In this document: positions 16,391 through 24,393 of the stretch, one piece after another | How positions within the stretch are numbered: the first letter of the stretch is position 1 | Layout: each line of letters opens with the position of its first letter | Assembly (NCBI GenBank): GCA_903897155.1 | Contig: CAIUAO010000049.1 | Location: 1-50,165, forward strand | Direction: 5' to 3' | Length of the DNA stretch: 50,165 nt | From: an uncultured Actinomycetes bacterium | GTDB lineage: Bacteria; Actinomycetota; Actinomycetes; Nanopelagicales; Nanopelagicaceae | Notes under the pieces: model-generated | Told to the model about the DNA's origin: nothing | What the model saw: only the letters and a program-made list of their open reading frames with translations | Databases searched by the model: none | Program-made: the position numbers and the translations under genes

Positions 16391-16396
16391 ATTCTA
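16391..16396 (-). promoter_or_regulatory. -10 element of a likely leaderless def-fmt-rsmB mRNA
   Basis: On the minus strand TAGAAT is followed by 6 bases (ACTCAC) and ATG 16384. It lies in the 41-base gap after priA. Confidence 0.55.
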
Positions 16397-16425
16397 TCTA
16401 AAGAACTACTCCTGCTACGCCACCT

Positions 16426-18303
16426 CTAGAGGTTGAAAGGGTCGACCGATATTCGCATAAGAGGTTTTCTCCGAAGACTATTAACGCGATTTATTTCATA
16501 TAAACGGGTAATAACACCGGCAAATTCACGAAATTTTGCTTTGATAATGATTCGCTCGGACGTATCCCTTGGAATTGGACCAATTATTTCTATTCCCGGT
16601 AAATCAGAGAGAGCTTTAATCACTTTCTTCGCCTCAGTTGTGTCAACACTTAGCAAACGATATGTGGGCGGAAGGTGAGCAGAATTTCTCTCGGCTATCT
16701 CCCTCTCAATAAGTTTTTCTGTATTTTGGCGGATAACCATCTGGCACACATCATGATTAACTGGAAGTGAAAGATAAATCTCACCACCGGGTTTAAGCAA
16801 AGTCAATATCCTAAGAATATGAGAAAGGCCCACCTCATAAGATCGCAGTTCTGTCCGCCCAAACTGCTGCTCTAGATCGAGAAACAAAATACTTGAATAT
16901 TGACCTATGGGTTCAACACCTGGCGTGCTGATCACTAAGTTCTTGCCTTGAGCTAGATAGGCAACAGGATTCTGACCGGTAGATGTAATGGTTGAATTTT
17001 TAGGGAAAGATCTCCCGAACTCTTCTGCTTTCCTGTTTGCTCCAGATGAGATGATCCGTGGCTTGTTTTCCGAGCACCACACGCAGCGCCAATCTAAAAT
17101 TTTAGTTTGGCACACAGAGCACTCAGGATGTGTTGAGCTTTTAACAAAAGTTAGCTTGCCCCCACATTTGCAGTAAGCAATATTCCGGCACTTTTGGCAG
17201 CTAAAGCTTTTCACATAACCGGTATTGGCAACACAAATAAGAACTGAGCCTGAAGAAAGCCCTCTTGAAATAATTGGAAAGTAATCAATATCGTCATCAC
17301 TATTGCCAAAATAGCTCTTACAACTCAGTTTGCTTTTAAAACGATAATGCTTAAGCCAACCTCGTTTTGATAGATCAGCCACTTCAAGAGATGGCGTGTT
17401 GCCGAGAAAGATTACAGACACTTCTTCAGAGCGGATAAGAGCAATTTGGCGGGTATTCCACGTTGGGGACCTGCGCTCATAGTGAGACTCATCTTGGTCT
17501 TCAAAAACTATAAGTGTGGATCCCTTGGGCAAATGAGTGAAGACAACATTTCTAGTGCCAAGTACAACATCTACTTGCCCGGATAGTCCGCGCATGTAGT
17601 TTTCAAAACGCTCTGTTTTCTTTTGGCTACTGCTGATCTGTAAGACAGATAATCCTCGCTTGCGTAGGGCGGAAGAAAAGATTTCAATCTCACGCTCATC
17701 GGGTAAAACCAATGCAACAAGTCCCAGGGATGCCCTAACTTGGATGATCTGAACCACTTTTGACCAATACGGTTCATCAATCGGCAACTCAATAAATGAT
17801 TTAAGTAGCTCTTTACCAGCAAGATAGCCCTGTAGATCTTTAGGCAGGTCAATACTCGCGCTTGCAGGTTTCTGAGAGATTCTTTGAACTCGCGCACCCT
17901 TCTCGCCACTTTTTGAATACGGTGGCACGGCAGCGGCAAAAAAATCCCACGGCTGAACACCATACTTCTGGGCATAATTTTGGAAACTCTTTATCTGTTC
18001 AATTGTGACAATTGGTTCTTCAGAAAGTAAACGGGTGATCTGCTTTATTTTTCCTGCCGTAGATGGCTTGCTGGATCTTTCAACCACAATGCCGAGTAAT
18101 TCTTGACTTGCAAATGGAACTTCAACTAGTGAACCGACTGCCACTTTCTCAGCAAGTAACTCAGGAAGTGAGTAGTCGTAGATAGCATCCAGATGCAGTG
18201 CGGGTGGGTCAAGTAAAACTTTGACATAAGGAAGCGTCTTTGAAGTCTCTCGCTTTAATTGCCCCTTTTCTTGGCGCAACTTAAGTGGCTTGGTCTCAGC
18301 CAC
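16426..18303 (-). CDS. priA: PriA-like primosome protein, helicase-deficient actinobacterial type
   Basis: A 625-residue PriA homologue, probably acting in replication restart. The N-terminal 3'-DNA-binding domain (LLDPPALHLDAIYDYSLPE, VGSLVEVPFASQELLGIVVERS) and the zinc-binding cysteine cluster (CQKCRNIAYCKCGG ... CSVC ... CVWC) are well preserved. The helicase core is not: no GxTGSGKT Walker A loop is seen where it should lie (SLGLVALVLPDERE), and the DEEH box is degraded to VFEDQDESHY. Actinobacterial PriA proteins are known to lack detectable helicase motifs, so this is expected decay rather than a pseudogene. The GTG start follows an AAAGGA site. It lies 6 bases after metK. Confidence 0.88.
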   Translation of the reverse strand: MAETKPLKLRQEKGQLKRETSKTLPYVKVLLDPPALHLDAIYDYSLPELLAEKVAVGSLVEVPFASQELLGIVVERSSKPSTAGKIKQITRLLSEEPIVTIEQIKSFQNYAQKYGVQPWDFFAAAVPPYSKSGEKGARVQRISQKPASASIDLPKDLQGYLAGKELLKSFIELPIDEPYWSKVVQIIQVRASLGLVALVLPDEREIEIFSSALRKRGLSVLQISSSQKKTERFENYMRGLSGQVDVVLGTRNVVFTHLPKGSTLIVFEDQDESHYERRSPTWNTRQIALIRSEEVSVIFLGNTPSLEVADLSKRGWLKHYRFKSKLSCKSYFGNSDDDIDYFPIISRGLSSGSVLICVANTGYVKSFSCQKCRNIAYCKCGGKLTFVKSSTHPECSVCQTKILDWRCVWCSENKPRIISSGANRKAEEFGRSFPKNSTITSTGQNPVAYLAQGKNLVISTPGVEPIGQYSSILFLDLEQQFGRTELRSYEVGLSHILRILTLLKPGGEIYLSLPVNHDVCQMVIRQNTEKLIEREIAERNSAHLPPTYRLLSVDTTEAKKVIKALSDLPGIEIIGPIPRDTSERIIIKAKFREFAGVITRLYEINRVNSLRRKPLMRISVDPFNL

Positions 18304-18309
18304 CGCGAT

Positions 18310-19503
18310 TTATCCTTTAACGGCTTTTTGTAAGGCGCTGCTTCGATCGCTCTTTTCCCAGGTGAACTCTGGCAATTCACGGCCAAAGTGGCCATAACTA
18401 GCGGTGAGTCCATAAATTGGGCGGAGTAAATTTAAATCACGAATGATGGCAGCGGGGCGAAGATCAAAAACTGATTCAATGGCAGCTTCAATTTGAAGTA
18501 CTGGAACTTTTTCAGTGCCAAAAGTCTCAACAAAAAGTCCGACAGGTTGCGCCTTGCCAATTGCATAGGCAACTTGAACTTCACAACGTGTTGCCAAGCC
18601 AGCTGCAACAACATTTTTAGCAACCCAGCGCATCGCATATGCCGCAGAGCGATCGACCTTCGAAGGATCTTTTCCTGAGAACGCTCCTCCTCCATGACGT
18701 GCCATTCCGCCATAAGTATCTACAATAATTTTGCGACCAGTTAAGCCTGCATCTCCCATAGGTCCGCCTGTAACAAAGCGTCCAGTTGGGTTGATCAAAA
18801 TTCGAACATTTGAAGTATCAATTCCAATTTTTGCGATGATTGGCTTAATAACCAATCTTTCAATATCAGGAGCGAGGGTCTTGTCTAGATCAATCTCAGC
18901 AGCATGTTGAGATGATATGACTACAGTATTAAGCGCTACAGCTCTGTCCTTGTCATATTCAATTGTTACTTGAGTCTTTCCATCTGGACGCAAATAGGCA
19001 AGCTCCCCAGACTTTCGCACCTTGGAAAGCTGCATTGAGAGCTGGTGAGCAAGTGCAATTGGAAGCGGCATCAATTCAGGGGTGTCATCGCATGCATAAC
19101 CAAACATCAAACCTTGATCGCCAGCACCTTGTAAATCAAGTGGATCTCCTGATGCTGCAACGCGCTTTTCGAAGGCAGAGTTAACGCCTTGGGCAATATC
19201 TGGTGATTGCTGGCCGATGGATAGTGAAACACCACATGAATTTCCATCAAAACCTTTATCAGATGAGTCATAGCCAATTTCAAGAACGGTATCGCGAACG
19301 ATATTCATAACATCTGCATAACCAGTTGTTGTTACTTCACCAGCAACGTGTACCTGTCCTGTAGTAATAAGAGTTTCAACCGCCACTCGGCTCTTTGGAT
19401 CTTGCGTTAAAAGTGAGTCCAAAATAGCATCTGAGATTTGATCAGCCATCTTGTCTGGGTGGCCCTCTGTAACGGACTCTGAGGTGAATAGGCGCTTAGT
19501 CAT
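18310..19503 (-). CDS. metK: S-adenosylmethionine synthetase
   Basis: Makes SAM from methionine and ATP. The 397-residue protein has all family motifs: SVTEGHPDKMADQISDAILD at the N-terminus, QQSPDIAQGV, GAGDQGLMFGYA, and the P-loop-like GGGAFSGKDPSKVDRSAAY. A full set of catalytic His, Lys and Asp residues is present. The gene lies 4 bases after coaBC. TAAGTT, 6 bases before its ATG, overlaps the coaBC stop and may give an extra internal promoter. No SAM riboswitch fits in the gap. Confidence 0.97.
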   Translation of the reverse strand: MTKRLFTSESVTEGHPDKMADQISDAILDSLLTQDPKSRVAVETLITTGQVHVAGEVTTTGYADVMNIVRDTVLEIGYDSSDKGFDGNSCGVSLSIGQQSPDIAQGVNSAFEKRVAASGDPLDLQGAGDQGLMFGYACDDTPELMPLPIALAHQLSMQLSKVRKSGELAYLRPDGKTQVTIEYDKDRAVALNTVVISSQHAAEIDLDKTLAPDIERLVIKPIIAKIGIDTSNVRILINPTGRFVTGGPMGDAGLTGRKIIVDTYGGMARHGGGAFSGKDPSKVDRSAAYAMRWVAKNVVAAGLATRCEVQVAYAIGKAQPVGLFVETFGTEKVPVLQIEAAIESVFDLRPAAIIRDLNLLRPIYGLTASYGHFGRELPEFTWEKSDRSSALQKAVKG

Positions 19504-19507
19504 TGGC

Positions 19508-20695
19508 TTAACTTAACTTATTGAGGGCTAAATCAAGAATTTTATCGGCAAGTGTCACCTTAGAAATTCGGGAGACCTTGCGCTCTCCCCCATCACTATC
19601 AAGAATGACGCCCTCGGTCTCATCAGCCCCGAATATTTTCGTTTTAGTCACATCGTTGAAATAGAGGAGATCTAAACCTTTCGCACGGAGTTTCTCTTTC
19701 GCTTGATTGAGTCCATCACTTCCAGTTTGGGCAGCAAAACCAACTAATACCTGCTTCTTTTTCTTAGTTGAGAGCACCTTAAGGATGTCATCATTTGGAA
19801 GCACCTTTATTTCCTTCAAACCACTTTTAGAAATCTTCTCCGAGACGGCGTTCTCGGGTCGGACATCTGCTACCGCTGCCGACATGATGACCATATCCGT
19901 ATCGTCAAATTCGTGAACAAGTACTTCTTGCATCTGCTTTGCAGTTTCAACATGAACAATCTTCACACCTTCAATATCTGCCAAATCAGCATTTGCAGCG
20001 ACAAGTGTTACCTCAGCTCCTCTTTTAGCAGCAGCATATGCAAGTGCATACCCTTGTTTGCCAGAAGAACGGTTTCCGATATAGCGAACTGGATCAATTG
20101 CCTCTCGTGTACCACCGGCGCTAATGAGTACTTTTTTGCCAAGGTAGTCTGCTTTGGACTTTAGAGCATCTTGAGTTGCTTGAACAATTACTTTTGACTT
20201 TGGATATCTTCCCGCTCCAACATCCTCACCAGTGAGTTTTCCTACTTCAGGATCTATGACGATAAATCCACGCGAACGAAGCGTTTTCACATTTAGCTTT
20301 GTAGCTTCATTGAGCCACATTTCAGTGTGCATTGCTGGAACAATAATGATGGGGCAAGTTGCTGTGAGGACGATATTTGTTAGCAAATCATCGGCTCGGC
20401 CTTGGGCTATGCGAGCAATGAGATCTGCTGTTGCTGGGGCGATAACGACCGCATCTGCTTTCTTGCCCAGTGCCACATGAGGAACTTCTTGAACGTTATT
20501 CCACAGGTCATCTGCAACTGCGCGGTGTGAGAGCGCTTCCCATGTCGCAACACCAACAAAGTTCAAACTCGCACGCGTAGGAACTACCGTGATCAAGAAG
20601 CCTTGCTCTTGTAGGCGCCTGAGTAGATCGCATGATTTATATGCAGAGATGCTTCCGCCAACACCTAAGACAATTTCTCTTCCGCGGGGAAACAT
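19508..20695 (-). CDS. coaBC: Bifunctional phosphopantothenoylcysteine decarboxylase / phosphopantothenate-cysteine ligase
   Basis: Two consecutive steps of coenzyme A synthesis in one protein of 395 residues. The N-terminal half (about 1-180) is the FMN-dependent CoaC: LGVGGSISAYKSCDLLRRL, the HVALGKKADAVVIAPATADLIA region, and PAMHTEMW, the actinobacterial version of the PAMN loop. The C-terminal half is CoaB: KKVLISAGGTREAIDPVRYIGNRSSGKQGYALA for CTP/phosphopantothenate, MSAAVADVRP, and the LYFNDV motif. It follows rpoZ by 19 bases and precedes metK, the order seen in other actinobacteria. Confidence 0.95.
   Translation of the reverse strand: MFPRGREIVLGVGGSISAYKSCDLLRRLQEQGFLITVVPTRASLNFVGVATWEALSHRAVADDLWNNVQEVPHVALGKKADAVVIAPATADLIARIAQGRADDLLTNIVLTATCPIIIVPAMHTEMWLNEATKLNVKTLRSRGFIVIDPEVGKLTGEDVGAGRYPKSKVIVQATQDALKSKADYLGKKVLISAGGTREAIDPVRYIGNRSSGKQGYALAYAAAKRGAEVTLVAANADLADIEGVKIVHVETAKQMQEVLVHEFDDTDMVIMSAAVADVRPENAVSEKISKSGLKEIKVLPNDDILKVLSTKKKKQVLVGFAAQTGSDGLNQAKEKLRAKGLDLLYFNDVTKTKIFGADETEGVILDSDGGERKVSRISKVTLADKILDLALNKLS
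19510..19515 (-). promoter_or_regulatory. Possible -10 element upstream of metK
   Basis: On the minus strand TAAGTT is followed by 6 bases (AAGCCA) and the metK ATG. It overlaps the end of coaBC, so it would be an internal operon promoter. Confidence 0.35.
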
Positions 20696-20714
20696 AAGAG
20701 TTTTCTACTAAAGG

Positions 20715-20993
20715 TTAGGCAGGAACTTCTGGACTCTTAGGTTCCAAGTTTTCAATAGTTAAAAGTCCATCATTAATTTCGCGAAGTGCAATTGATAATG
20801 GCTTTTCATGAACATAGGTCTCAACAAGCGGACCTACATACTCAAGCAAACCTTCTCCAAGTTGAGAGTAGTAAGCGTTAATTTGACGTGCGCGTTTAGC
20901 AGCATAAAGAACAAGACTGTATTTAGAACCTGCCTTATCAAGTAATTCATCGATAGGTGGGTGTGTAATTCCATCAGTCATTTCGCTCGCCAT
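20715..20993 (-). CDS. rpoZ: RNA polymerase omega subunit
   Basis: A 92-residue omega subunit that helps assemble beta-prime. Residues 10-35 contain HPPIDELLDKAGSKYSLVLYAAKRARQIN, the core helix typical of actinobacterial omega, and KPLSIALREINDGLLTIE follows. The length is normal. The ATG has a GGAG site 6 bases upstream. It sits between the mIHF-gmk fusion and coaBC, the conserved position in actinobacteria. Confidence 0.95.
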   Translation of the reverse strand: MASEMTDGITHPPIDELLDKAGSKYSLVLYAAKRARQINAYYSQLGEGLLEYVGPLVETYVHEKPLSIALREINDGLLTIENLEPKSPEVPA

Positions 20994-21028
20994 TTTTACT
21001 CCAAAATCTCAGAAATCTAATTTTCGGG

Positions 21029-21904
21029 TTATGCAGTCGCTAAGGGTATCAGTCTTGCGATCAATGTATCGACCTGGTCATTTACAAGCGTGAAATCGAA
21101 CTCAGAAGCTGCCGCCATCTCGGCCTGAGCCAATGCAAGCCTCGCCGCGCGCCTCTCGGGTGAATCTGTCCCTCTTGAGGTTAATCGCCGAACTAATTCA
21201 TCCCAATCAGGTGGCGCTATAAAGACTGAACGCGATGTTGGATCGCTACTTCTGACTTGGCGTGCCCCATCGATTTCTATTTCTAAAATCACATGCTTGC
21301 CAACATTGCGCCATTCATCAACTGGAATTCTGGGTGTTCCATAGCGCGAACCTGCAAACTCTGCCCACTCAAGGAATTCACCAGCATCAATCATTGTTTG
21401 AAACTTTTCCTCAGAATAGAAAAAGTAATCAACGCCCTCTTTTTCATTTGCTCGAGGTTCTCGAGTTGTTGCTGAGACGCTCACCCAAAATCTTGGATCA
21501 CCGCGAAGTGCGCTTGTAATAGTGCTCTTACCAACGCCACCAGGTCCTGAGAGCACAATAAGATTGCCGCGCACAGGATCAGTTTTTCCCACCGCGAGCT
21601 CCTTTCGTAGCGCCATCAATTGAAGAGGACCTAATCCCCCAATTCTACGGGTTGGAGATATGGCTCTCCTCTCCATAATGTTTGCTGCTCTGCTTTTACC
21701 TATTCCAGGAACTGCTGCCAATAGTTCAACAACTCTCATCCTGCGAATGGACTCTCTGTGGTCATTTATCGCATCAAAGATCGTGATCTCACTGCGCGCA
21801 ATCGCAGACTTCACTTCTGCCCTCTCCTTACGAAACTGCGCCGCGGTAGCAAGCGCTGCCATACGCGCCTCTGGGCTGAGCTTAGGAGGAGGGGTTTTGC
21901 TCAA
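21029..21904 (-). CDS. gmk: Fused actinobacterial integration host factor (mIHF) and guanylate kinase
   Basis: One uninterrupted 291-residue frame. Residues 1-104 match actinobacterial IHF (PKLSPEARMAALATAAQFRKERAEVK, then the helix-two-turn-helix VELLAAVPGIGKSRAANIM and PTRRIGGLGPLQ). Residues 108-291 are a complete guanylate kinase: P-loop LSGPGGVGKST, GMP-binding TTREPRANEKEGVDYFF, and the lid region SRGTDSPERRAARLALAQAE. In other actinobacteria mihF and gmk are adjacent separate genes. The start is TTG 21904, overlapping the pyrF stop (TTGA). An internal GTG at 21592 with an AAAGGAG site could yield free Gmk of 187 residues. Expected roles: nucleoid architecture and GMP to GDP phosphorylation. 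Confidence 0.9.
   Translation of the reverse strand: MSKTPPPKLSPEARMAALATAAQFRKERAEVKSAIARSEITIFDAINDHRESIRRMRVVELLAAVPGIGKSRAANIMERRAISPTRRIGGLGPLQLMALRKELAVGKTDPVRGNLIVLSGPGGVGKSTITSALRGDPRFWVSVSATTREPRANEKEGVDYFFYSEEKFQTMIDAGEFLEWAEFAGSRYGTPRIPVDEWRNVGKHVILEIEIDGARQVRSSDPTSRSVFIAPPDWDELVRRLTSRGTDSPERRAARLALAQAEMAAASEFDFTLVNDQVDTLIARLIPLATA
21590..21605 (-). promoter_or_regulatory. Internal ribosome binding site and GTG at the mIHF/Gmk junction
   Basis: On the minus strand AAAGGAG (21599-21605) is followed by 6 bases and an in-frame GTG (21590-21592, codon 105). The spacing is ideal, and the protein would start MGKTDPVRGNLIVLSG, exactly where stand-alone guanylate kinases begin. This is probably the original gmk start retained inside the fused frame. 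Confidence 0.65.
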
Positions 21905-22599
21905 GAAATTGAATCCAAGATTTGCGCAGCACGCTTAGACATCGCCTCTGCAGATTCTTTGAAATGAGAAGTGATCGGTCTACCTATGACCAGAAAGTTA
22001 GCACCGGCCGCTATCGCATCTTCAGGAGTCATAACGCGCGATTGATCTCCAGCTTGTGAATCTGCTGGCCTTACTCCTGGGGTAATAAGCGTTGGCTCTT
22101 TGCCTACTGCAGTTCGAATCGCAGCAACTTCAAGGGGTGAGCAGACAATCGCCCGTGCCCCTGCGTTGACAGCATTTTTGGCAAGGGAGATAGCAAGATC
22201 AAGTGGGGAGTTTTTAATTCCCATATCGGCAAGCATGGGCTCACTTAGTGATGTAAGAACTGTTACAGCCGTTATATCGATCTCTGGAGCGCCCGTAGCT
22301 GCTGCATTAATCATTTGAGATCCACCCGATGCGTGCACAGTGAGGAACCTCGGCTTGTGATCACGTACCGCTGATACAGCTCCGGCAACAGTGTTGGGGA
22401 TATCGTGAAGCTTAAGATCTAGGAATAGTTCGAAATCACCATATTCGTATAACTTTTTAACGCCATCATGACCAAATTTTAAGAAGAATTCTAATCCAAC
22501 TTTATATACATCTATGCTTTTGCGGGTTGCCTGGATCCATTGGCCAGCGAGATCTAAATCATCTGTATCTAGTGCAAGAATAATTTGTGATTTACTCAC
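21901..22599 (-). CDS. pyrF: Orotidine 5'-phosphate decarboxylase, group I type
   Basis: Last step of UMP synthesis. The 232-residue TIM barrel has LALDTDD at strand 1, the catalytic FLDLKLHDIPNTV loop (the Asp-Lys-x-x-Asp core), TVHASGG, LITPGVRP and FLVIGRPI. This short form, with DLKLHDIPNTV, is the E. coli/Bacillus group, whereas many actinobacteria carry the longer divergent group (about 280 residues). The start is GTG 22599, which has GGAGGG upstream and overlaps the pyrD stop as GTGAGTAA; the longer TTG-started frame is not needed. The stop overlaps the next gene by 4 bases. Confidence 0.94.
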   Translation of the reverse strand: MSKSQIILALDTDDLDLAGQWIQATRKSIDVYKVGLEFFLKFGHDGVKKLYEYGDFELFLDLKLHDIPNTVAGAVSAVRDHKPRFLTVHASGGSQMINAAATGAPEIDITAVTVLTSLSEPMLADMGIKNSPLDLAISLAKNAVNAGARAIVCSPLEVAAIRTAVGKEPTLITPGVRPADSQAGDQSRVMTPEDAIAAGANFLVIGRPITSHFKESAEAMSKRAAQILDSIS

Positions 22600-23536
22600 C
22601 GTCCCCACCCTCCGCTCTATGTGCAAAACCTATGGCATCTCTAAAGTTTACAAATCCACGCTGGATACAAATCTCTTCGAGTTCTTGTTTGATCACCATT
22701 GCAGCTGCTGGATTGCCAAATGTAGCGGTACCAACTGACACCGCACTTGCACCTGCTAGAACCAATTCAAATGCATCTCGGCCAGAGGCAACACCGCCCA
22801 TACCAAGTATCGGCGTATCCGGGAGCGCAGCATGAACTTGATATATAGCGCGAACTGCAACAGGTCTAATTGCCGGTCCTGATAAGCCGCCAGTCTTTTG
22901 AGACAGCTTTGGAAACATCGTGTTGGTGTCAATCACCATACCAAGAAGAGTGTTTATGAGAGCAAGCCCATCAGCTCCGGCATCAACTACTTCGCGGGCG
23001 ATCTCGGTAATATCGGTAACATCTGGTGTTAGCTTTGCAATAATTGGAACTTCTCCACCTATATTACGGCGTACTGCTGATATAGCTTCTCTTGCAGTAG
23101 TTGGGTTGCATGCAAATACTTGTCCTCTGTTTTCAACATTTGGACAAGAAATATTGACTTCTAAAGCGGTTATTCCAGCAACACCACGAACTTTACGAGC
23201 CAGGACTGCGTAATCTTCAACACTCTCCCCTGCAATGCTGATAACTATTTTCACGCCTTGTTCTTTGAGCCAAGGAATATCATTTTCAAGAAATTGGTCG
23301 ATACCAGGACCTTGTAATCCAATTGAATTAAGCATTCCACTTGGTGTTTCAGCCATTCGAGGAGTTGCTCGTCCACTTCGTGGTTTGACCATAATAGATT
23401 TGGTAACAATCGCGCCTAATTCACTCAGCGGGAAAAACTGAGACAATTCCTTTCCAGATCCAGCACAACCACTCGCTGTCAGAATAGGGTTTGAAAATCT
23501 TGCACCTGCCATGGCGGTGCTGAAGTCAAAAGTCAT
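22592..23536 (-). CDS. pyrD: Dihydroorotate dehydrogenase, class 1B catalytic subunit
   Basis: Oxidises dihydroorotate to orotate with FMN, passing electrons to the PyrK subunit and then NAD. The 314-residue barrel shows NPILTASGCAGSGKE, KSIMVKPRSGRATPRM, MLNSIGLQGPG, the catalytic Cys in NISCPNV, KLTPDVTDI and GMGGVASGRDA. Cys as the base and the adjacent pyrK define class 1B, unlike the quinone-linked class 2 enzyme of mycobacteria. The start is ATG 23536, overlapping the pyrK stop as ATGA; an upstream GTG at 23545 is less likely. Confidence 0.94.
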   Translation of the reverse strand: MTFDFSTAMAGARFSNPILTASGCAGSGKELSQFFPLSELGAIVTKSIMVKPRSGRATPRMAETPSGMLNSIGLQGPGIDQFLENDIPWLKEQGVKIVISIAGESVEDYAVLARKVRGVAGITALEVNISCPNVENRGQVFACNPTTAREAISAVRRNIGGEVPIIAKLTPDVTDITEIAREVVDAGADGLALINTLLGMVIDTNTMFPKLSQKTGGLSGPAIRPVAVRAIYQVHAALPDTPILGMGGVASGRDAFELVLAGASAVSVGTATFGNPAAAMVIKQELEEICIQRGFVNFRDAIGFAHRAEGGDGE

Positions 23537-24393
23537 TTGCCCCACACCCCATCTGGAATCTCTCGCGACTTAGTCCATATCACCTTGCTGCCATCCATCA
23601 CAGGACCATCAATACATGTGCGGGTCATGCGAACAACACCATCTTCACCCTCCACAGGTAATACACATGTCATGCATACTCCGATGCCACAAGCCATCGA
23701 CTCTTCAACTGAACATTGATGCATAATTCCACGCTCTTTTGAGATATTTGTTATCGCCGAGAGCATTGCCATCGGCCCGCAGGAATAAATTATTTCAATA
23801 TTGCTACTTGCAATAATCCCTGGAATGACATCACTCACTCGTCCGTGTGTTCCAGCACTTCCATCATCTGTGGTGATGGTTAAAGAACTCACCGATCTCT
23901 TGCCCTCCAGTGGAGCGTAGATTTTGGCGGCGCTACTCGCACCTAAAACCATATCCACCCGGCATCCACGAGCCTTCAGAACTTCAGCTAGCGCAAATAG
24001 AGGCGCTGATCCATAACCACCACCAACTAAAAGCGCGCGAACAGGTTCGGTAGGAATTCCAAAGGCAGTCCCCAATGGGGCAACCATATTTACTAAATCG
24101 CCAACCTGCCTATTTGCTAGCCAAGTACTTCCATTACCAAAAGGAGCAATAACTAATTCAAGTAACCCTTGCCCATCTGGTTTAACTGTTGCCCTATAAA
24201 TTGCAAAGGCACGTCGCAAAACCATTGATGTCCCTGGCCCCCCAACGGAGATCGCTACGAAATTTCCTGGACGTGCATAGGATGCAATTTCATCAACTGA
24301 AAAGACCATATGGTTATAAGAACCAACACGTTTATTAGAAAGAACTTCAGCATCAAATTGCTGGGCTTTGGGATTAATTGTTGGGAAATCCAT
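23533..24393 (-). CDS. pyrK: Dihydroorotate dehydrogenase electron-transfer subunit
   Basis: The 286-residue FAD/[2Fe-2S] partner of class 1B PyrD, carrying electrons to NAD. The N-terminal flavin-binding domain contains MVLRRAFAIY (normally LRRPFS) and the NAD-binding half has LLVGGGYGSAPLFALAE. Near the C-terminus the cluster ligands appear in order: CSVEESMACGIGVCMTC, then TRTCIDGPV, giving the four cysteines for the 2Fe-2S centre. It starts one base after the carB stop, so it is part of the same operon. A related family is the ferredoxin-NADP reductase group, but the pyrD neighbour settles the role. Confidence 0.93.
   Translation of the reverse strand: MDFPTINPKAQQFDAEVLSNKRVGSYNHMVFSVDEIASYARPGNFVAISVGGPGTSMVLRRAFAIYRATVKPDGQGLLELVIAPFGNGSTWLANRQVGDLVNMVAPLGTAFGIPTEPVRALLVGGGYGSAPLFALAEVLKARGCRVDMVLGASSAAKIYAPLEGKRSVSSLTITTDDGSAGTHGRVSDVIPGIIASSNIEIIYSCGPMAMLSAITNISKERGIMHQCSVEESMACGIGVCMTCVLPVEGEDGVVRMTRTCIDGPVMDGSKVIWTKSREIPDGVWGK

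Noticed and set aside
16422..16433. Perfect palindrome ACCTCTAGAGGT at the end of priA
   Set aside because: It has no loop and no T-run, and it overlaps the priA stop codon; it is too short to call an operator or terminator.
19504..19507. SAM riboswitch upstream of metK
   Set aside because: Only 4 bases separate coaBC and metK, so no leader RNA could fit.
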